Below, one piece after another: positions 6,992 to 16,174 of a stretch of 64,000 nucleotides of DNA. Position 1 is the first letter of the stretch, and each line of letters opens with the position of its first letter. A program made the translations under genes and the position numbers. The stretch is from the NCBI RefSeq assembly GCF_001425625.1, contig NZ_LMCP01000023.1, forward strand, positions 208,487 to 272,486, given 5' to 3'. The DNA is from Mesorhizobium sp. Root102. GTDB taxonomy: Bacteria; Pseudomonadota; Alphaproteobacteria; Rhizobiales; Rhizobiaceae. Below the pieces are notes generated by a model. That model saw only the letters and a list, made by a program, of their open reading frames with translations. It made no database searches and was not told where the DNA came from.

Positions 6992-9622
6992 CTATTTCTT
7001 TCGGGCGCCGAATTTGGCGAGAAGGCCGCGCAAATACTTGATCGTGGATCTGTCTCTCGGCGCCAGCCGACCCGTGCGGTCGAGCTCCAGCGTCAGGTTA
7101 AGCGCCTTGGTCAGCACCGCCTTCGGATCCTTCGCCACATAGGCGTAGTTGATGTAGGCCTGTACCAGATCAAATTGCCAGATCGCATTGTCCGGATCGG
7201 ACCGGGCTAGTTGCTGGCGGATGCCGAGGCTGGCTTCGAAGGCTTTCCTGGAGCCCTCGAAATGGCGCTGCTTGGTCTCCAGCATGCCGATCTCCGAGAG
7301 CGTAATCGACAGATCGCGTTGCCAGTCGGAATTGGCTGGGTCGAGCTTGGCCAGGCGGTCGGCAATGGCAAGACTGTCCTGATAGTTTTGCAGTGCGCCG
7401 CCGATATCGCCCTGGACGTCAAGCACACCGGCGACCTTTTCCAGACAGACCGACAGGTCCCGCTGCCAGTTTGTGTTGCCAGGATCGGTGGCGGCGAGTT
7501 CACGCGCTATATCAAGCGCTTGCTGATAGGAAGCCAGTGCTGGAGACCAGCTCTTCTGGTCGCTCAGGGCATTGCCGGCCTTGGCGTAACTGATCGACAG
7601 GTCGCGCTTCAAGTCGGTATCGTTGGGGTCGCGGCGCGCCAGCTCTTCGGCGATCGCCTGGCTCTGGTTGTAGGCCACGAGTGCACCGGCGGGGTCGCCG
7701 CGCTCGCGCAGCACGTCACCGATCTTTTCATGGCTGACGGAGACAGCGCGCTGGCGCTCGGGGTCATCGGGCTTGTTCTCGGCCAGTGCCAGCCGAATTC
7801 TCAGGCTCTCTTCAAAAGCCGTCTGGGCGCCGTCCAACCGGCCGGCGGTACGGGCAAGGTCGCCGATTTCATCATGGGTGATGGTCAGATCGCGCAGCAG
7901 ATAGGCGCGGTCCGGCTCGGCATCGGCCAATTGCTGCTTGATCGACAGGCTTTGCTGATAGGCTTGGGCGGCCGCGCCAACATCGCCTTGCGTCGCCAGC
8001 ACGTTGCCGATCTTGTCATTGGCCGTGGCCAGATCGCCAAGCCAGCCTTTCTCGTCCGGCAGGCTTGCGGTCAGACCCTGCAGCATGTCCCTGGCGGCCT
8101 CGTAGTTTTCCAGGGCGGTTGGCAGGTCGCCTTGCGCCATCCTTATGTTGGCGAGCTTGATATGGCTGATGGCGAGATCGCGCTTGACGCTGGGGTCGGT
8201 TTCCTGACGCGAGCGCTGCTCGAGATTGGCCAACAACGCGGTAAAGGCGCGGCTGGCCGCCTCGACATTGCCGACCGTCGTATAGAGCAGACCGAGTTCC
8301 TCCAGCGTGCGGCTCTGACGGTCGGCCTGTTCCAGGCTGAGCGAGGTTTGCCCGGCCTCGCCATACAGTGACAGCACGGTTTCATAGCCCTCGATGGCCG
8401 CCGCATAGTTGAGGTCGGCGCGAGCCGCGCCCGCCGACAGGAACAGCGTTGCGGCTTGCGACAGCGTGCGGTCGATGAAATTCACCTTCAGCGCCTTGCG
8501 CGACACTTCGTCGATATCGACCGCTTCTGCCAGTTTTGCCTGTGCCGCGCCGAAGGCGCCCAGGGCCAGCTGCTCCTCGGCCTGCCGACGCAGTTCCGTC
8601 ACACGCGGATCGTCGGCGGCCAGCGTCTTCATCTCGCCGCGCACCTTGACGAAGGCGTCCGCCGCCTCGCGCAGGCTGGCATCCAGGCTCTCGGCGGAAA
8701 GGTGCTTGGTGTCGAGACCGATCAGCGCGCCATAAAGCGGCGCCAGCGGCATGTCGGCATCGCTGGCGATCTGCTCGACCTGGCCGCGCATTTCGGGCGT
8801 CACATCGGCCATGGCGAGCAACAGGCGCTCGCGCTCGGGCAAGTCCTGCCTGGCCTTCGCGGCAAAAAAGAGCTGCGGCAGGCCGCTTTCAACGTAAGGC
8901 AGCTGCTTGCCGCGCGACAGGTCGTAGACCTCCTGCTGCACCAGTGTCAGCACCGAGCGGATCTCGAGCCCGTCGGTGCCGAGATATTTGGTCAGCGCTG
9001 TCGTGAACGGCGAGTTCTGGCCGTTTCCGTCGGCGGCCGTCTCGCCGGGTGCGGCGGAAAAGGCGAACAGGATGTTTTCCGCACGGCCGGTCCGGCCGAG
9101 ACCCGGCTTCACCTTGTCGGTGACATCCTTGGCCAGCGAGGTCGCGCCGCGCCCTTCGCGCACCGTGCCCGAAAACGGATCGCTGCGGCAGGCGTCGAGC
9201 ATGATCAGGCCGACCTTGGCCGTGGCGGCAACAGCGTCGCGCACCTCCTCCAGCGGCAGGCTGGTCTTCTCCAGGGCGTCGAACGAGGAGGCGTCGGCGT
9301 CGACCGGCAGCAGCCGGTTGTCGCCCGAGATTTCCACGCCGTGGCCGGAGAAATAGACCAACGCCACATCGGCGCCCTTGGCATCCTCGCGAAAATCGTC
9401 GAGCGCGCGGCGCATGCGCCGCAGGTCGCGATTGGTTTCGAGAATGACCTCGAAGCCGAGCTTCTTCAGCACCGCTTCCATCGCCTCGCCGTCATGAACC
9501 GGATTGGCAAGTGGTCGGATCAGACGGTAGTCGTCGGCGGCGATGACCAAGGCTACGCGCCGCTCAGCCATCGCCGTGGCGGCGGTCATGAGCGTCAGCA
9601 GCAAGGCAAAAAGCAAACGCAA
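6992..9622 (-). CDS. Secreted caspase-like peptidase with TPR repeats
   Basis: The 876-residue protein begins with a signal peptide (about residues 1-19, ending ATAMA). A peptidase C14 (metacaspase-like) domain follows: AADDYRLIRPLANPVHDGEAM near 30-48, catalytic His94 in YFSGHG and catalytic Cys145 in MLDACRSDPF. From roughly residue 350 to 820 there are many tetratricopeptide repeats with recurring patterns such as DLSISYAKAGNALSDQ and LSVCLEKVAGVLDVQG. The His/Cys pair is intact, so it may be an active periplasmic protease, with the repeats as a docking surface. It stands alone between gyrB and an FMN reductase; no substrate is evident. Confidence 0.85.
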   Translation of the reverse strand: MRLLFALLLTLMTAATAMAERRVALVIAADDYRLIRPLANPVHDGEAMEAVLKKLGFEVILETNRDLRRMRRALDDFREDAKGADVALVYFSGHGVEISGDNRLLPVDADASSFDALEKTSLPLEEVRDAVAATAKVGLIMLDACRSDPFSGTVREGRGATSLAKDVTDKVKPGLGRTGRAENILFAFSAAPGETAADGNGQNSPFTTALTKYLGTDGLEIRSVLTLVQQEVYDLSRGKQLPYVESGLPQLFFAAKARQDLPERERLLLAMADVTPEMRGQVEQIASDADMPLAPLYGALIGLDTKHLSAESLDASLREAADAFVKVRGEMKTLAADDPRVTELRRQAEEQLALGAFGAAQAKLAEAVDIDEVSRKALKVNFIDRTLSQAATLFLSAGAARADLNYAAAIEGYETVLSLYGEAGQTSLSLEQADRQSRTLEELGLLYTTVGNVEAASRAFTALLANLEQRSRQETDPSVKRDLAISHIKLANIRMAQGDLPTALENYEAARDMLQGLTASLPDEKGWLGDLATANDKIGNVLATQGDVGAAAQAYQQSLSIKQQLADAEPDRAYLLRDLTITHDEIGDLARTAGRLDGAQTAFEESLRIRLALAENKPDDPERQRAVSVSHEKIGDVLRERGDPAGALVAYNQSQAIAEELARRDPNDTDLKRDLSISYAKAGNALSDQKSWSPALASYQQALDIARELAATDPGNTNWQRDLSVCLEKVAGVLDVQGDIGGALQNYQDSLAIADRLAKLDPANSDWQRDLSITLSEIGMLETKQRHFEGSRKAFEASLGIRQQLARSDPDNAIWQFDLVQAYINYAYVAKDPKAVLTKALNLTLELDRTGRLAPRDRSTIKYLRGLLAKFGARKK

Positions 9623-9713
9623 GTCGAACCGCCCCCCGGCTTGTTCATTTGCGCGAACATTCCACCTCTTTATGGCATGAGCAAGCCGGGCTTTTGGCGG
9701 AAAACCAGCGCTT

Positions 9714-10283
9714 TCAGGCAGCCCGCATCGGCTTCAGGGCCTCGCTCCAGCGCAACAGCTCGTCGAGCATGGTTTTGGCTCCGACCTGCACCTGTTCGCT
9801 GGCGTTGAAAGCGCCGTTCTCGTCGAGCAGTTTCTGATACATCGGCAGCGCGACGCCTTCCGAGATTGGCATGATACCCACCGAGGTCAGCAGCGGCTTC
9901 AGCGCTTGCGCCGCACGCAGGCCGCCGGAGACGCCGCCATAGCTGAAAATGGCGGCGGCTTTGTACTTCCATTCGCGCGAGAGATAGTCGATCGCGTTGA
10001 CGATCGCCGGCGCCACGAAATAATTGTATTCCGGCGCCACGAACACGAAGGCATCGGCGGCATCGATCGCCTTGGACCAGGCTTTGGTATGATCGTTCTG
10101 GTAGTTGCCAAGCCTTGGATGGTGCGGTTCGTCCAGCACCGGAAGCTTGAACGTATCGATGTCGGTCAGTACAGGCTCGAATTTCCCGTGCTCGCGCGCG
10201 AACCTCTCCAGCCACTCGGCAAAAACCGGTCCGGCGCGGCCCGGCCGCGTGCTGCCGATGATGATATTCAGCTGGTGCTTCAA
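9714..10283 (-). CDS. NAD(P)H-dependent FMN reductase family oxidoreductase
   Basis: The 189-residue flavodoxin-like protein begins with beta strand KHQLNIIIGSTRPGR, the FMN phosphate loop of this family, and has FVAPEYNYFVAPAIVNAIDYL near residues 75-95 (the PEYN flavin-contact motif) and FSYGGVSGGLRAAQ near 110. It likely reduces quinones, azo compounds or free FMN using NADPH. I chose the TTG at 10283 as start because GGAG sits about 7 bases upstream and the protein then begins at the first strand. The frame stays open to 10376, but that leader is unlike the family. Confidence 0.8.
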   Translation of the reverse strand: MKHQLNIIIGSTRPGRAGPVFAEWLERFAREHGKFEPVLTDIDTFKLPVLDEPHHPRLGNYQNDHTKAWSKAIDAADAFVFVAPEYNYFVAPAIVNAIDYLSREWKYKAAAIFSYGGVSGGLRAAQALKPLLTSVGIMPISEGVALPMYQKLLDENGAFNASEQVQVGAKTMLDELLRWSEALKPMRAA

Positions 10284-10494
10284 GGCGGGCTCCTTCGTTG
10301 GCGGTATCTGTTGGTGACCGAGACCTACGGCAGAGCACGGCCGCGAACAAGGCGACACCGCCAGGGCGGCGGTCACAATCGCCTGAACAGACTGTCTGCC
10401 GCGAGGTCCCGGGTTGCACGGTTCGTGCCTGCCGTACGGTCACATGGACGCCGGGATTGCGAGCCACTACATTGGTGTATCAGCGGAGCAGCCC

Positions 10495-11871
10495 ATGGAC
10501 ATCCAGCCCGCCCCCTTCGTCCCCCCGGCGCCGAAGCCGCGCACGACGCCGCCCTCCACGCTGGAGATGATCCGCATCGTCTACCGCAACCCGCTCGAAC
10601 TGTGGGGCGAGCATACCTACAACGAGCCCTGGGTTTCGGCGAGTGGCGTCGGTGGACATCTGATCGTTGCCAACGATCCCGGCCTGATCCGCCACGTGCT
10701 GGTCGATAACGCCAAGAATTACAAGATGGCGACGGTGCGCCAGAAGATCCTGCGGCCGATCCTGCGCGACGGCCTGCTGACCGCCGAGGGCGAGGTCTGG
10801 AAGCGGTCGCGCAAGGCGATGGCTCCTGTGTTCACGCCGCGCCACATCTTCGGCTTTGCCCAGCCGATGCTCCGGCGCACGCAGGAATTCGTCACCCGTT
10901 ACGAAGACGGCGGCACGTCTGATATCGCCCATGACATGACGCTGCTCACCTACGACATCCTGGCCGAGACGCTGTTCTCCGATGAGATCGCTGGACAGCC
11001 CGGCAGTTTCGCCAACGAAATCGATCGCCTGTTCGAGACCATGGGCCGCGTCGACCCGCTCGACCTGTTGCGCGCGCCCGACTGGCTGCCGCGACTGACC
11101 CGCATCCGCGGCCGCAAGACCATGGCCTATTTTCGCAAGATCGTCACCGACACGGTCAAGATGCGCGAAGGGAAATTCAAACGCGATCCCGATGCCGTGC
11201 CGCAGGATTTCCTGACGCTGCTGCTGAAGGCCGAGGGGCCGGAGGGACTGACGCGGGCCGAGGTCGAGGACAACATCATCACCTTCATCGGCGCCGGCCA
11301 TGAGACGACGGCGCGCGCGCTGGGCTGGACGCTGTATTGCCTTGCGGAATCGCCGTGGGAGCGCAACCGGGTCGAACAGGAGATCGACCAGGTGCTGGCG
11401 CGTGAGTCCGATCCGACGAAATGGCTGGACGCCATGCCGTTCACGCGTGCGGCTTTCGACGAAGCGCTCAGGCTCTATCCGCCGGCACCGTCGATCAACC
11501 GCGAGCCGATCGAGCCGGAAATGTGGAAGGATCTTTATATCCCGAAGCACGCGGCGGTTCTGGTGATGCCTTGGGTCGTCCATCGCCACAGGAAGCTTTG
11601 GGATCGGCCGGATGCCTTCCTGCCGGAGCGGTTCCATCCGGGAAATCGCGAAAAGATCGATCGCTTCCAGTATCTGCCGTTTGGCGCGGGCCCGCGCGTC
11701 TGCATCGGCGCCAGTTTCGCCATGCAGGAGGCGATCATCGCGCTGGCGATCATGCTGTCGCGCTTCCGCTTCGACACCACGGCCGAAACGAAACCCTGGC
11801 CGGTGCAGAAACTGACCACGCAGCCGCAAGGCGGTCTGCCGATGCAGGTCACGCCCCGTCAGGTACGCTGA
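10495..11871 (+). CDS. Cytochrome P450
   Basis: The 458-residue protein has all core P450 motifs: the I-helix oxygen-binding motif FIGAGHETTARALGW near 260, the ExxR pair in FDEALRLYPPAP near 322, and the haem loop FGAGPRVCIGASFAMQE near 400, whose Cys is the haem ligand. It has no N-terminal membrane anchor, as usual for bacterial soluble P450s, and needs an external ferredoxin and reductase, which are not adjacent. The substrate is unknown. The start at 10495 has GGAG seven bases upstream; the frame extends further upstream with two other ATGs but less convincing signals. Confidence 0.93.
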   Translation: MDIQPAPFVPPAPKPRTTPPSTLEMIRIVYRNPLELWGEHTYNEPWVSASGVGGHLIVANDPGLIRHVLVDNAKNYKMATVRQKILRPILRDGLLTAEGEVWKRSRKAMAPVFTPRHIFGFAQPMLRRTQEFVTRYEDGGTSDIAHDMTLLTYDILAETLFSDEIAGQPGSFANEIDRLFETMGRVDPLDLLRAPDWLPRLTRIRGRKTMAYFRKIVTDTVKMREGKFKRDPDAVPQDFLTLLLKAEGPEGLTRAEVEDNIITFIGAGHETTARALGWTLYCLAESPWERNRVEQEIDQVLARESDPTKWLDAMPFTRAAFDEALRLYPPAPSINREPIEPEMWKDLYIPKHAAVLVMPWVVHRHRKLWDRPDAFLPERFHPGNREKIDRFQYLPFGAGPRVCIGASFAMQEAIIALAIMLSRFRFDTTAETKPWPVQKLTTQPQGGLPMQVTPRQVR

Positions 11872-11900
11872 TATTCAGGTGATGCCGGCCTGCGAACGAT

Positions 11901-11962
11901 GGCTTCCTGAGCTTCCGGTACTCACGTACCAAAAGTACACTCCGTTCCGGTTCTCGGAAGCC
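11901..11962. repeat. Imperfect intergenic inverted repeat
   Basis: GGCTTCC (11901-11907) pairs with GGAAGCC (11956-11962). Inside are GGTACTCACGTACC, itself an inverted repeat, and CCGG pairs, giving a long interrupted hairpin between the convergent P450 and NDUFA9-like genes. It resembles the dispersed palindromic intergenic elements of rhizobia, but copy number cannot be judged here. It could also serve as a two-way transcription barrier. Confidence 0.5.
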
Positions 11963-12020
11963 ACCATTCTCTACTCGGCCTGACCCGAATCTCACCACGC
12001 CCTTGGGCGTTTGCACAGAC

Positions 12021-12998
12021 TCAGGCAGCAGGCTTGCGTTGCTGGAACTGGCCGGCGGCGCGGTAGCGCCAGAGGTAGCTGGGCAGGATCGTCGCGATCG
12101 ATTGCGGCTGGATGCCGAGGCCGGCAAGCGTCCTGTTGGCCTTGGCGGCCGCGTCCGAGACGATGTTGTGCTCGCGCAGCTGCATCACCTGGTCCTTGGT
12201 CAGCAGCGGATTGGGCAAGAGGCCGAGGATCGAGGCCTGGATGTTGGCCACCCACCACGGCACCGGCACCAGCAGGCGCTTGCGCTCGATCACCTCAAGC
12301 AGCTCTTCCATGCATTCCTTGAAGGTGAGCACCTTCGGCCCGCCGAGTTCATAGATCTGGCCGCCATCGACCTTGCCGTCGACCGAGCGCGCCACCGCTT
12401 CGGCGACGTCGCCGACATAGACCGGCTGGAACTTGGTTTGGCCGCCACCGATCAGCGGCAGCACCGGCGAATAGCGCGCCATGTTGGCGAAGCGGTTGAA
12501 GAATTCGTCCTCTGGCCCAAAGTTGACCGACGGACGAAAGATGACCGCGTCCTTGATCGTCTCCAGTACGGCCTTTTCGCCAAGCGCCTTGGTGCGCGCG
12601 TAGTCCGATTCGGAGTCCGCATCCGCGCCTAGCGCCGAGACATGGGTGAGGCCGGCGCCGACAGAACGGGCCGCTTCGGCCACGGCGCGGGCGCCGAACT
12701 CGTGGACGGCGGGGAATTTCTGCCGGCCGCTCTCATGCAGGATGGCGACCAGATTGACGACATGGTCGGCGCCCTGAACGGCGCGGTCGACCGACCAGCG
12801 CACGCGCACATTGGCCTGCACCGGCTGGATCTGGCCGACATTGCCAAGCGGCTGCAGATGCCCGGCGAGGTCGGGCCGCCGGCAGGCGACGCGGATGCGA
12901 TAGCCGCGCTTGGCCAGTGCGCGCACGACATGGCGGCCGACAAAGCCCGATCCGCCAAAGACGACGACGAGCTTTGGGGTCTGCAGGATTTCGGTCAT
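12021..12998 (-). CDS. NDUFA9-like NAD(P)-binding protein (complex I-associated SDR)
   Basis: The 325-residue protein is an atypical short-chain dehydrogenase. A Rossmann motif GGSGFVGRHVVRALAKRGYR lies at about residues 14-33. NLVAILHESG and LTHVSALGADADSESDYARTK follow, where the canonical YxxxK is kept as Y-A-R-T-K. This pattern matches the alphaproteobacterial relatives of the mitochondrial complex I subunit NDUFA9. A role linked to respiratory complex I or quinone metabolism is inferred from the family only. The start at 12998 gives MTEILQTPKLVVVFGGSG; the open frame upstream is non-homologous. Confidence 0.85.
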   Translation of the reverse strand: MTEILQTPKLVVVFGGSGFVGRHVVRALAKRGYRIRVACRRPDLAGHLQPLGNVGQIQPVQANVRVRWSVDRAVQGADHVVNLVAILHESGRQKFPAVHEFGARAVAEAARSVGAGLTHVSALGADADSESDYARTKALGEKAVLETIKDAVIFRPSVNFGPEDEFFNRFANMARYSPVLPLIGGGQTKFQPVYVGDVAEAVARSVDGKVDGGQIYELGGPKVLTFKECMEELLEVIERKRLLVPVPWWVANIQASILGLLPNPLLTKDQVMQLREHNIVSDAAAKANRTLAGLGIQPQSIATILPSYLWRYRAAGQFQQRKPAA

Positions 12999-13102
12999 GG
13001 CTGGCTCCGGCGCTCGCAAGCTTGGCTGAAGCCGTTTCATAATCCGTTTCGCGCCAAAGGCAAAGGGCGACGCGTCGTCGCTGCCGCCCTTGTTTGGCCT
13101 TG

Positions 13103-13555
13103 TCAGAACGCCTTGCCCATGTGGGCGTCGATCGAATGGCGGTTGCCGCCGCGAATGACGAAGAAGAGCAGGATTGCCGCCCACAGCAGCGACTTTTCCG
13201 CGCCCGAAATGCCCTGGCCCATGGTTATCAGGTGGAACCAGACCGTGACCAGCAGCACGAACAGGCCGGCAAAGGCGGCCGGCCGCGTCAAAAACCCGAT
13301 GGCGATGAAAATACCGCCGAAGAATTCTGTGCAGGCCAGCAGCAAAGACCACAAGGCGCCCGGATAAAAGCCGAGACCCTCGACCATCTCGGCGGCGCCG
13401 AAAGGATTGGTGATCTTCTGCGAGCCATGGATGGTGAGAAACGCACCGGCGACGACGCGAAGAACGGTTTCCGCACCATCATGCAAGGCTGCGTAGAACC
13501 TGCCAAGGGCCGGGATGACAAGGCTGTTGCGGGGATTGTCCGTGCTTGCCGACAT
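13103..13555 (-). CDS. DoxX family membrane protein
   Basis: The 150-residue protein has four hydrophobic helices and the DoxX-type N-terminal pattern LRVVAGAFLTIHGSQKI, then FYPGALWSLLLACTEFFGGI and GFLTRPAAFAGLFVLLV. DoxX proteins are inner-membrane proteins often linked to redox or thiol stress, but the exact role here is unknown. It is on the same strand as the NDUFA9-like gene and about 100 bases upstream of it, so they may share a transcript. Confidence 0.85.
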   Translation of the reverse strand: MSASTDNPRNSLVIPALGRFYAALHDGAETVLRVVAGAFLTIHGSQKITNPFGAAEMVEGLGFYPGALWSLLLACTEFFGGIFIAIGFLTRPAAFAGLFVLLVTVWFHLITMGQGISGAEKSLLWAAILLFFVIRGGNRHSIDAHMGKAF

Positions 13556-13669
13556 TATAGCTCCTCTGTTTGCTCAATCAGCGCAGACGGCCGGTCAGGT
13601 CGGGCGAAGTCAAATAAACAAAAGTTGACAAAAATTCGAATGTTTTATCGTTGCGAAGACGAAACGCAG

Positions 13670-13693
13670 AAAACCCCGCCGAAGCGGGGTTTT
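13670..13693. terminator. Two-sided hairpin terminator
   Basis: AAAACCCCGC-CGAA-GCGGGGTTTT is a perfect 10-bp stem with A and T flanks, so it can terminate in both directions. It sits downstream of the 93-residue secreted protein (minus strand). Confidence 0.85.
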
Positions 13694-13750
13694 CCGGGTG
13701 ACATCCATGCGAAGTCAGGGGCCGACGGAGCGGCCTGACCTGAGACGGTA

Positions 13751-14032
13751 TCAGGAGGGCGTGAAGCAAGTACGCCCACCCCAGCCCTGAACATCCGACA
13801 TGGTGCCGCCAACCTTCTTGCAGGCTGCGATGAAATCGGCGCTGCAGCTGGCGAATTTCGCGTGGCCGTTCTTGCAGTAATGATCCTCGGTGGCGCCGCC
13901 GCTCGGGGCGGTGATGACGCCCGGGCTGGACGGCTTGATCGGCGCGGCCTTCAGACTGGCTGCCTGTGTGGCACCCATGAACGAGCCGAGCAGAAGGACG
14001 GCGGTCAGCATGGTGATCTTGGTGTTGGTCAT
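13751..14032 (-). CDS. Small secreted Cys-containing protein, unknown
   Basis: The 93-residue product has a clear signal peptide (MTNTKITMLTAVLLLGSFMG, cleavage after ATQA). The mature part carries four cysteines (HYCKNG, FASCS, AACKK, GRTCF) that could form two disulfides in the periplasm. I do not recognise the family. AAGGAA precedes the ATG at 14032. A terminator lies about 60 bases after the stop. Confidence 0.7.
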   Translation of the reverse strand: MTNTKITMLTAVLLLGSFMGATQAASLKAAPIKPSSPGVITAPSGGATEDHYCKNGHAKFASCSADFIAACKKVGGTMSDVQGWGGRTCFTPS

Positions 14033-14276
14033 GATAATTTCCTTTTGATTTGGGTTGAGTTCTCCGAGGTGCAAAGGACCATCCTTTGCGTGAAACAGGC
14101 TTTCGCTTTTCGGTTTGCTGCTTCCCTCGGTGTGGATCGGGCAAGCTCGCCTTGCCTTGGACAAAGCTGTGTCGCAGCAAGGCGCGGAAAGGTTCAGCGG
14201 CGCGCAAAGAAAATCGCACCGCGCCGCGCCTCAGGCGGGCAGGTTCCAGATAACTATCTGATGTCTAACGGAATAA

Positions 14277-15278
14277 TCAGGAAGAGTAGCGGGCGGCAAA
14301 TTCGGAAATGCGCTGCACCACCGCCTTGGATGCGGTGATGCCGCGCGCTTGCGCCTTCTCGGCGGCCTCTGCGCGAGCCCGGCCAGGTACATGCACGCCG
14401 AAGCGCCGCCGCAGCCGGTCGAGCTGGTCCTTCATCCGCTGCTCGAAATCCGGGTCGAGCAGCTTGGGCTCGACGGCAAGCACGAACAGCCCGGTGCCGG
14501 GGCTGTCCGGCCCGCCGCTGAACCATGGCGCGTCGAGCGACCAGTTGGCGCCCGACAGGCCCGCCGCCAGCACCTCGACCATCAACGCGATGTTGGCGCC
14601 GCGCTGGCCGCCGAAGGCAAGCATCGCGCCCTTCATGGCGGCGGCCGGATCGGTGGTCGGGTTGCCGCTGGCGTCCAGCGCCCAGCCCTCTGGGATTGTC
14701 TTGCCGTCCTCGGCCGCCTTGCGGATGTTGACGAAAGCGGTGGCGCTCGACGACTGGTCGATGACCAGCGGCGCGCCGTCGGCCGCGGGTGCCGCAAACG
14801 ACATCGGATTGGTGCAGTAGACCGGCTTGATCGAGCCCGAGCCGGCAAGCACGGCCGGGCCGTTGGTGGCTGCGAAAGACACCAGTCCCAGTGCCGCCAG
14901 CCGCCCGGTGAAATAGCCGAGTGCGCCGCATGTATAGGCGTTCTTTTGCGAGAAGATGGCGACGCCGAAAAGTTTTGCCGCCTTGGCGAGGTCGTCGATG
15001 GTGCGGTCGAAGCCGGTATGCGCCAGCCCGCCGCGTGCATCGGAGAGATAGACCGCCAGCGCCGGCCGGGTGATCACCGGGTCGGCATTGCCGTCGATGC
15101 GTCCGGCTTCCAGCGCCTCGAGATAATCGATGAAATGCGACAGTCCGACGGAGGAAAGCCCTTCTGCCTCGGCGGCGACGATCGAAGCAGTGAGCGATTG
15201 CGCCGCTTCCTCATTGGCGCCGGCGCCAAGTGCCGCCATCCGGCACAGTCCTTTTGCCTGGTCGAGACTGAGTTGCAT
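14277..15278 (-). CDS. Ldh-family (malate/L-lactate/imino-acid) dehydrogenase
   Basis: The 333-residue protein belongs to the NAD(P)-dependent Ldh/YlbC/DpkA family rather than to classic MDH. Typical features are ASIVAAEAEGLSSVGLSHFI near residues 31-50, the nucleotide-site pattern AATNGPAVLAGSGS near 137 and TNPMSFAAPAADGAPLVIDQS near 157. Members act on malate, lactate, ureidoglycolate or cyclic imines such as piperideine- and pyrroline-2-carboxylate. Its place at the end of a polar amino-acid importer operon favours an amino-acid-derived keto or imino acid as substrate, but this is inference. Confidence 0.85.
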   Translation of the reverse strand: MQLSLDQAKGLCRMAALGAGANEEAAQSLTASIVAAEAEGLSSVGLSHFIDYLEALEAGRIDGNADPVITRPALAVYLSDARGGLAHTGFDRTIDDLAKAAKLFGVAIFSQKNAYTCGALGYFTGRLAALGLVSFAATNGPAVLAGSGSIKPVYCTNPMSFAAPAADGAPLVIDQSSSATAFVNIRKAAEDGKTIPEGWALDASGNPTTDPAAAMKGAMLAFGGQRGANIALMVEVLAAGLSGANWSLDAPWFSGGPDSPGTGLFVLAVEPKLLDPDFEQRMKDQLDRLRRRFGVHVPGRARAEAAEKAQARGITASKAVVQRISEFAARYSS

Positions 15279-15296
15279 CGCAATGAGTTCCTAAGC

Positions 15297-15355
15297 GAAT
15301 AGCGAATAGCGAGTAGGGAGTAGCGGAAATAGCGGGCGCTTACTATTCGCTATTC
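15297..15355. repeat. Heptamer-rich inverted repeat inside the ABC-ldh operon
   Basis: GAATAGCGAATAG at 15297-15309 is matched by its exact reverse complement CTATTCGCTATTC at 15343-15355. The left arm continues as a ladder of 7-base units (GCGAATA, GCGAATA, GCGAGTA, GGGAGTA). The element fills the gap between the permease stop and the Ldh-family gene start, so its hairpin would form within the mRNA. Confidence 0.7.
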
Positions 15356-15364
15356 CCTAACTCA

Positions 15365-16174
15365 CTAGCCGATCTTGTTGGGGATCCGGGCTTCGATCCT
15401 GCCGAGGGCGAGGACCAGAATACCGGTGATCGTCATGTAGATTAGCGCCAGCAGCAGCAAGGGCTCGTAGGTGAGGTAGGTGTCCTGCCGCACCTTGGAC
15501 GAAACGGCGAAGATGTCGATGACGCTGATCGTCGCCACCAGCGGCGTCGACTTCAATTGCAGCACGGTCTCGCCGGTCAGCGTCGGCAGCGCCCGGTAGA
15601 TGGCTTGCGGCAGCCAGATGCGCCGGAACGTCTTCCATCGGCTCATGCCGAACGCGCGGGCGGCCTCCAGTTGCCCCTTGGGCACGCCGGCGAAGGCACC
15701 GCGCATCACCTCGCCCTCATAGCCGGCGAAAGACAAGGTCAACGCCAGCACGCCATAGGGCCAGGCTTGCCTGAGATACGGCCACATCCAGGATTCGCGG
15801 ATCCACGGATATTGCGGAAACAGCGAGCCCAGGCCGTAATAGAGCAGCCACAGCTGGATCAGCAGCGGCGTGCCCCGGATCACCGTGCAGAACACCTTGG
15901 CGGGCGCGGCGAACCAGAAGGAGCCGGTGGCCTGCGCCAACCCCAGCGGCACGGCCAGCAGGAAGCCCAGCACGCAGGTGACGGCCAGGATCCACAGCGA
16001 GCGCCAGATGCCGATCAATCCCATTTCATAATATTGCGGCAGCCAGTCCCAGCGCATGAAAAAGGCCGCCGACAGAACCAGGCCGAGTGCGATCAGGATC
16101 AGCACGATGCGGTGCGGCTGCAGCCACAGCGACGTTCGCGCGACGGCGTTGATGATGGCCGCCTCATTGGCCAT
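15365..16174 (-). CDS. Polar amino-acid ABC transporter permease (HisM/GlnP type)
   Basis: The 269-residue inner-membrane permease has five or so helices and the conserved EAA loop GQLEAARAFGMSRWKTFRRIWLP-type region near residues 180-200. Together with the neighbouring permease it forms the channel of a His/Arg/octopine-type importer. Its ATG overlaps the upstream permease stop by one base (TGATG), so translation is coupled. Confidence 0.9.
   Translation of the reverse strand: MANEAAIINAVARTSLWLQPHRIVLILIALGLVLSAAFFMRWDWLPQYYEMGLIGIWRSLWILAVTCVLGFLLAVPLGLAQATGSFWFAAPAKVFCTVIRGTPLLIQLWLLYYGLGSLFPQYPWIRESWMWPYLRQAWPYGVLALTLSFAGYEGEVMRGAFAGVPKGQLEAARAFGMSRWKTFRRIWLPQAIYRALPTLTGETVLQLKSTPLVATISVIDIFAVSSKVRQDTYLTYEPLLLLALIYMTITGILVLALGRIEARIPNKIG

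Noticed and set aside
8456..9808. Long plus-strand frame opposite the caspase-TPR gene (450 codons)
   Set aside because: Same reason: antisense to a well supported gene, with low-complexity composition and no motif.
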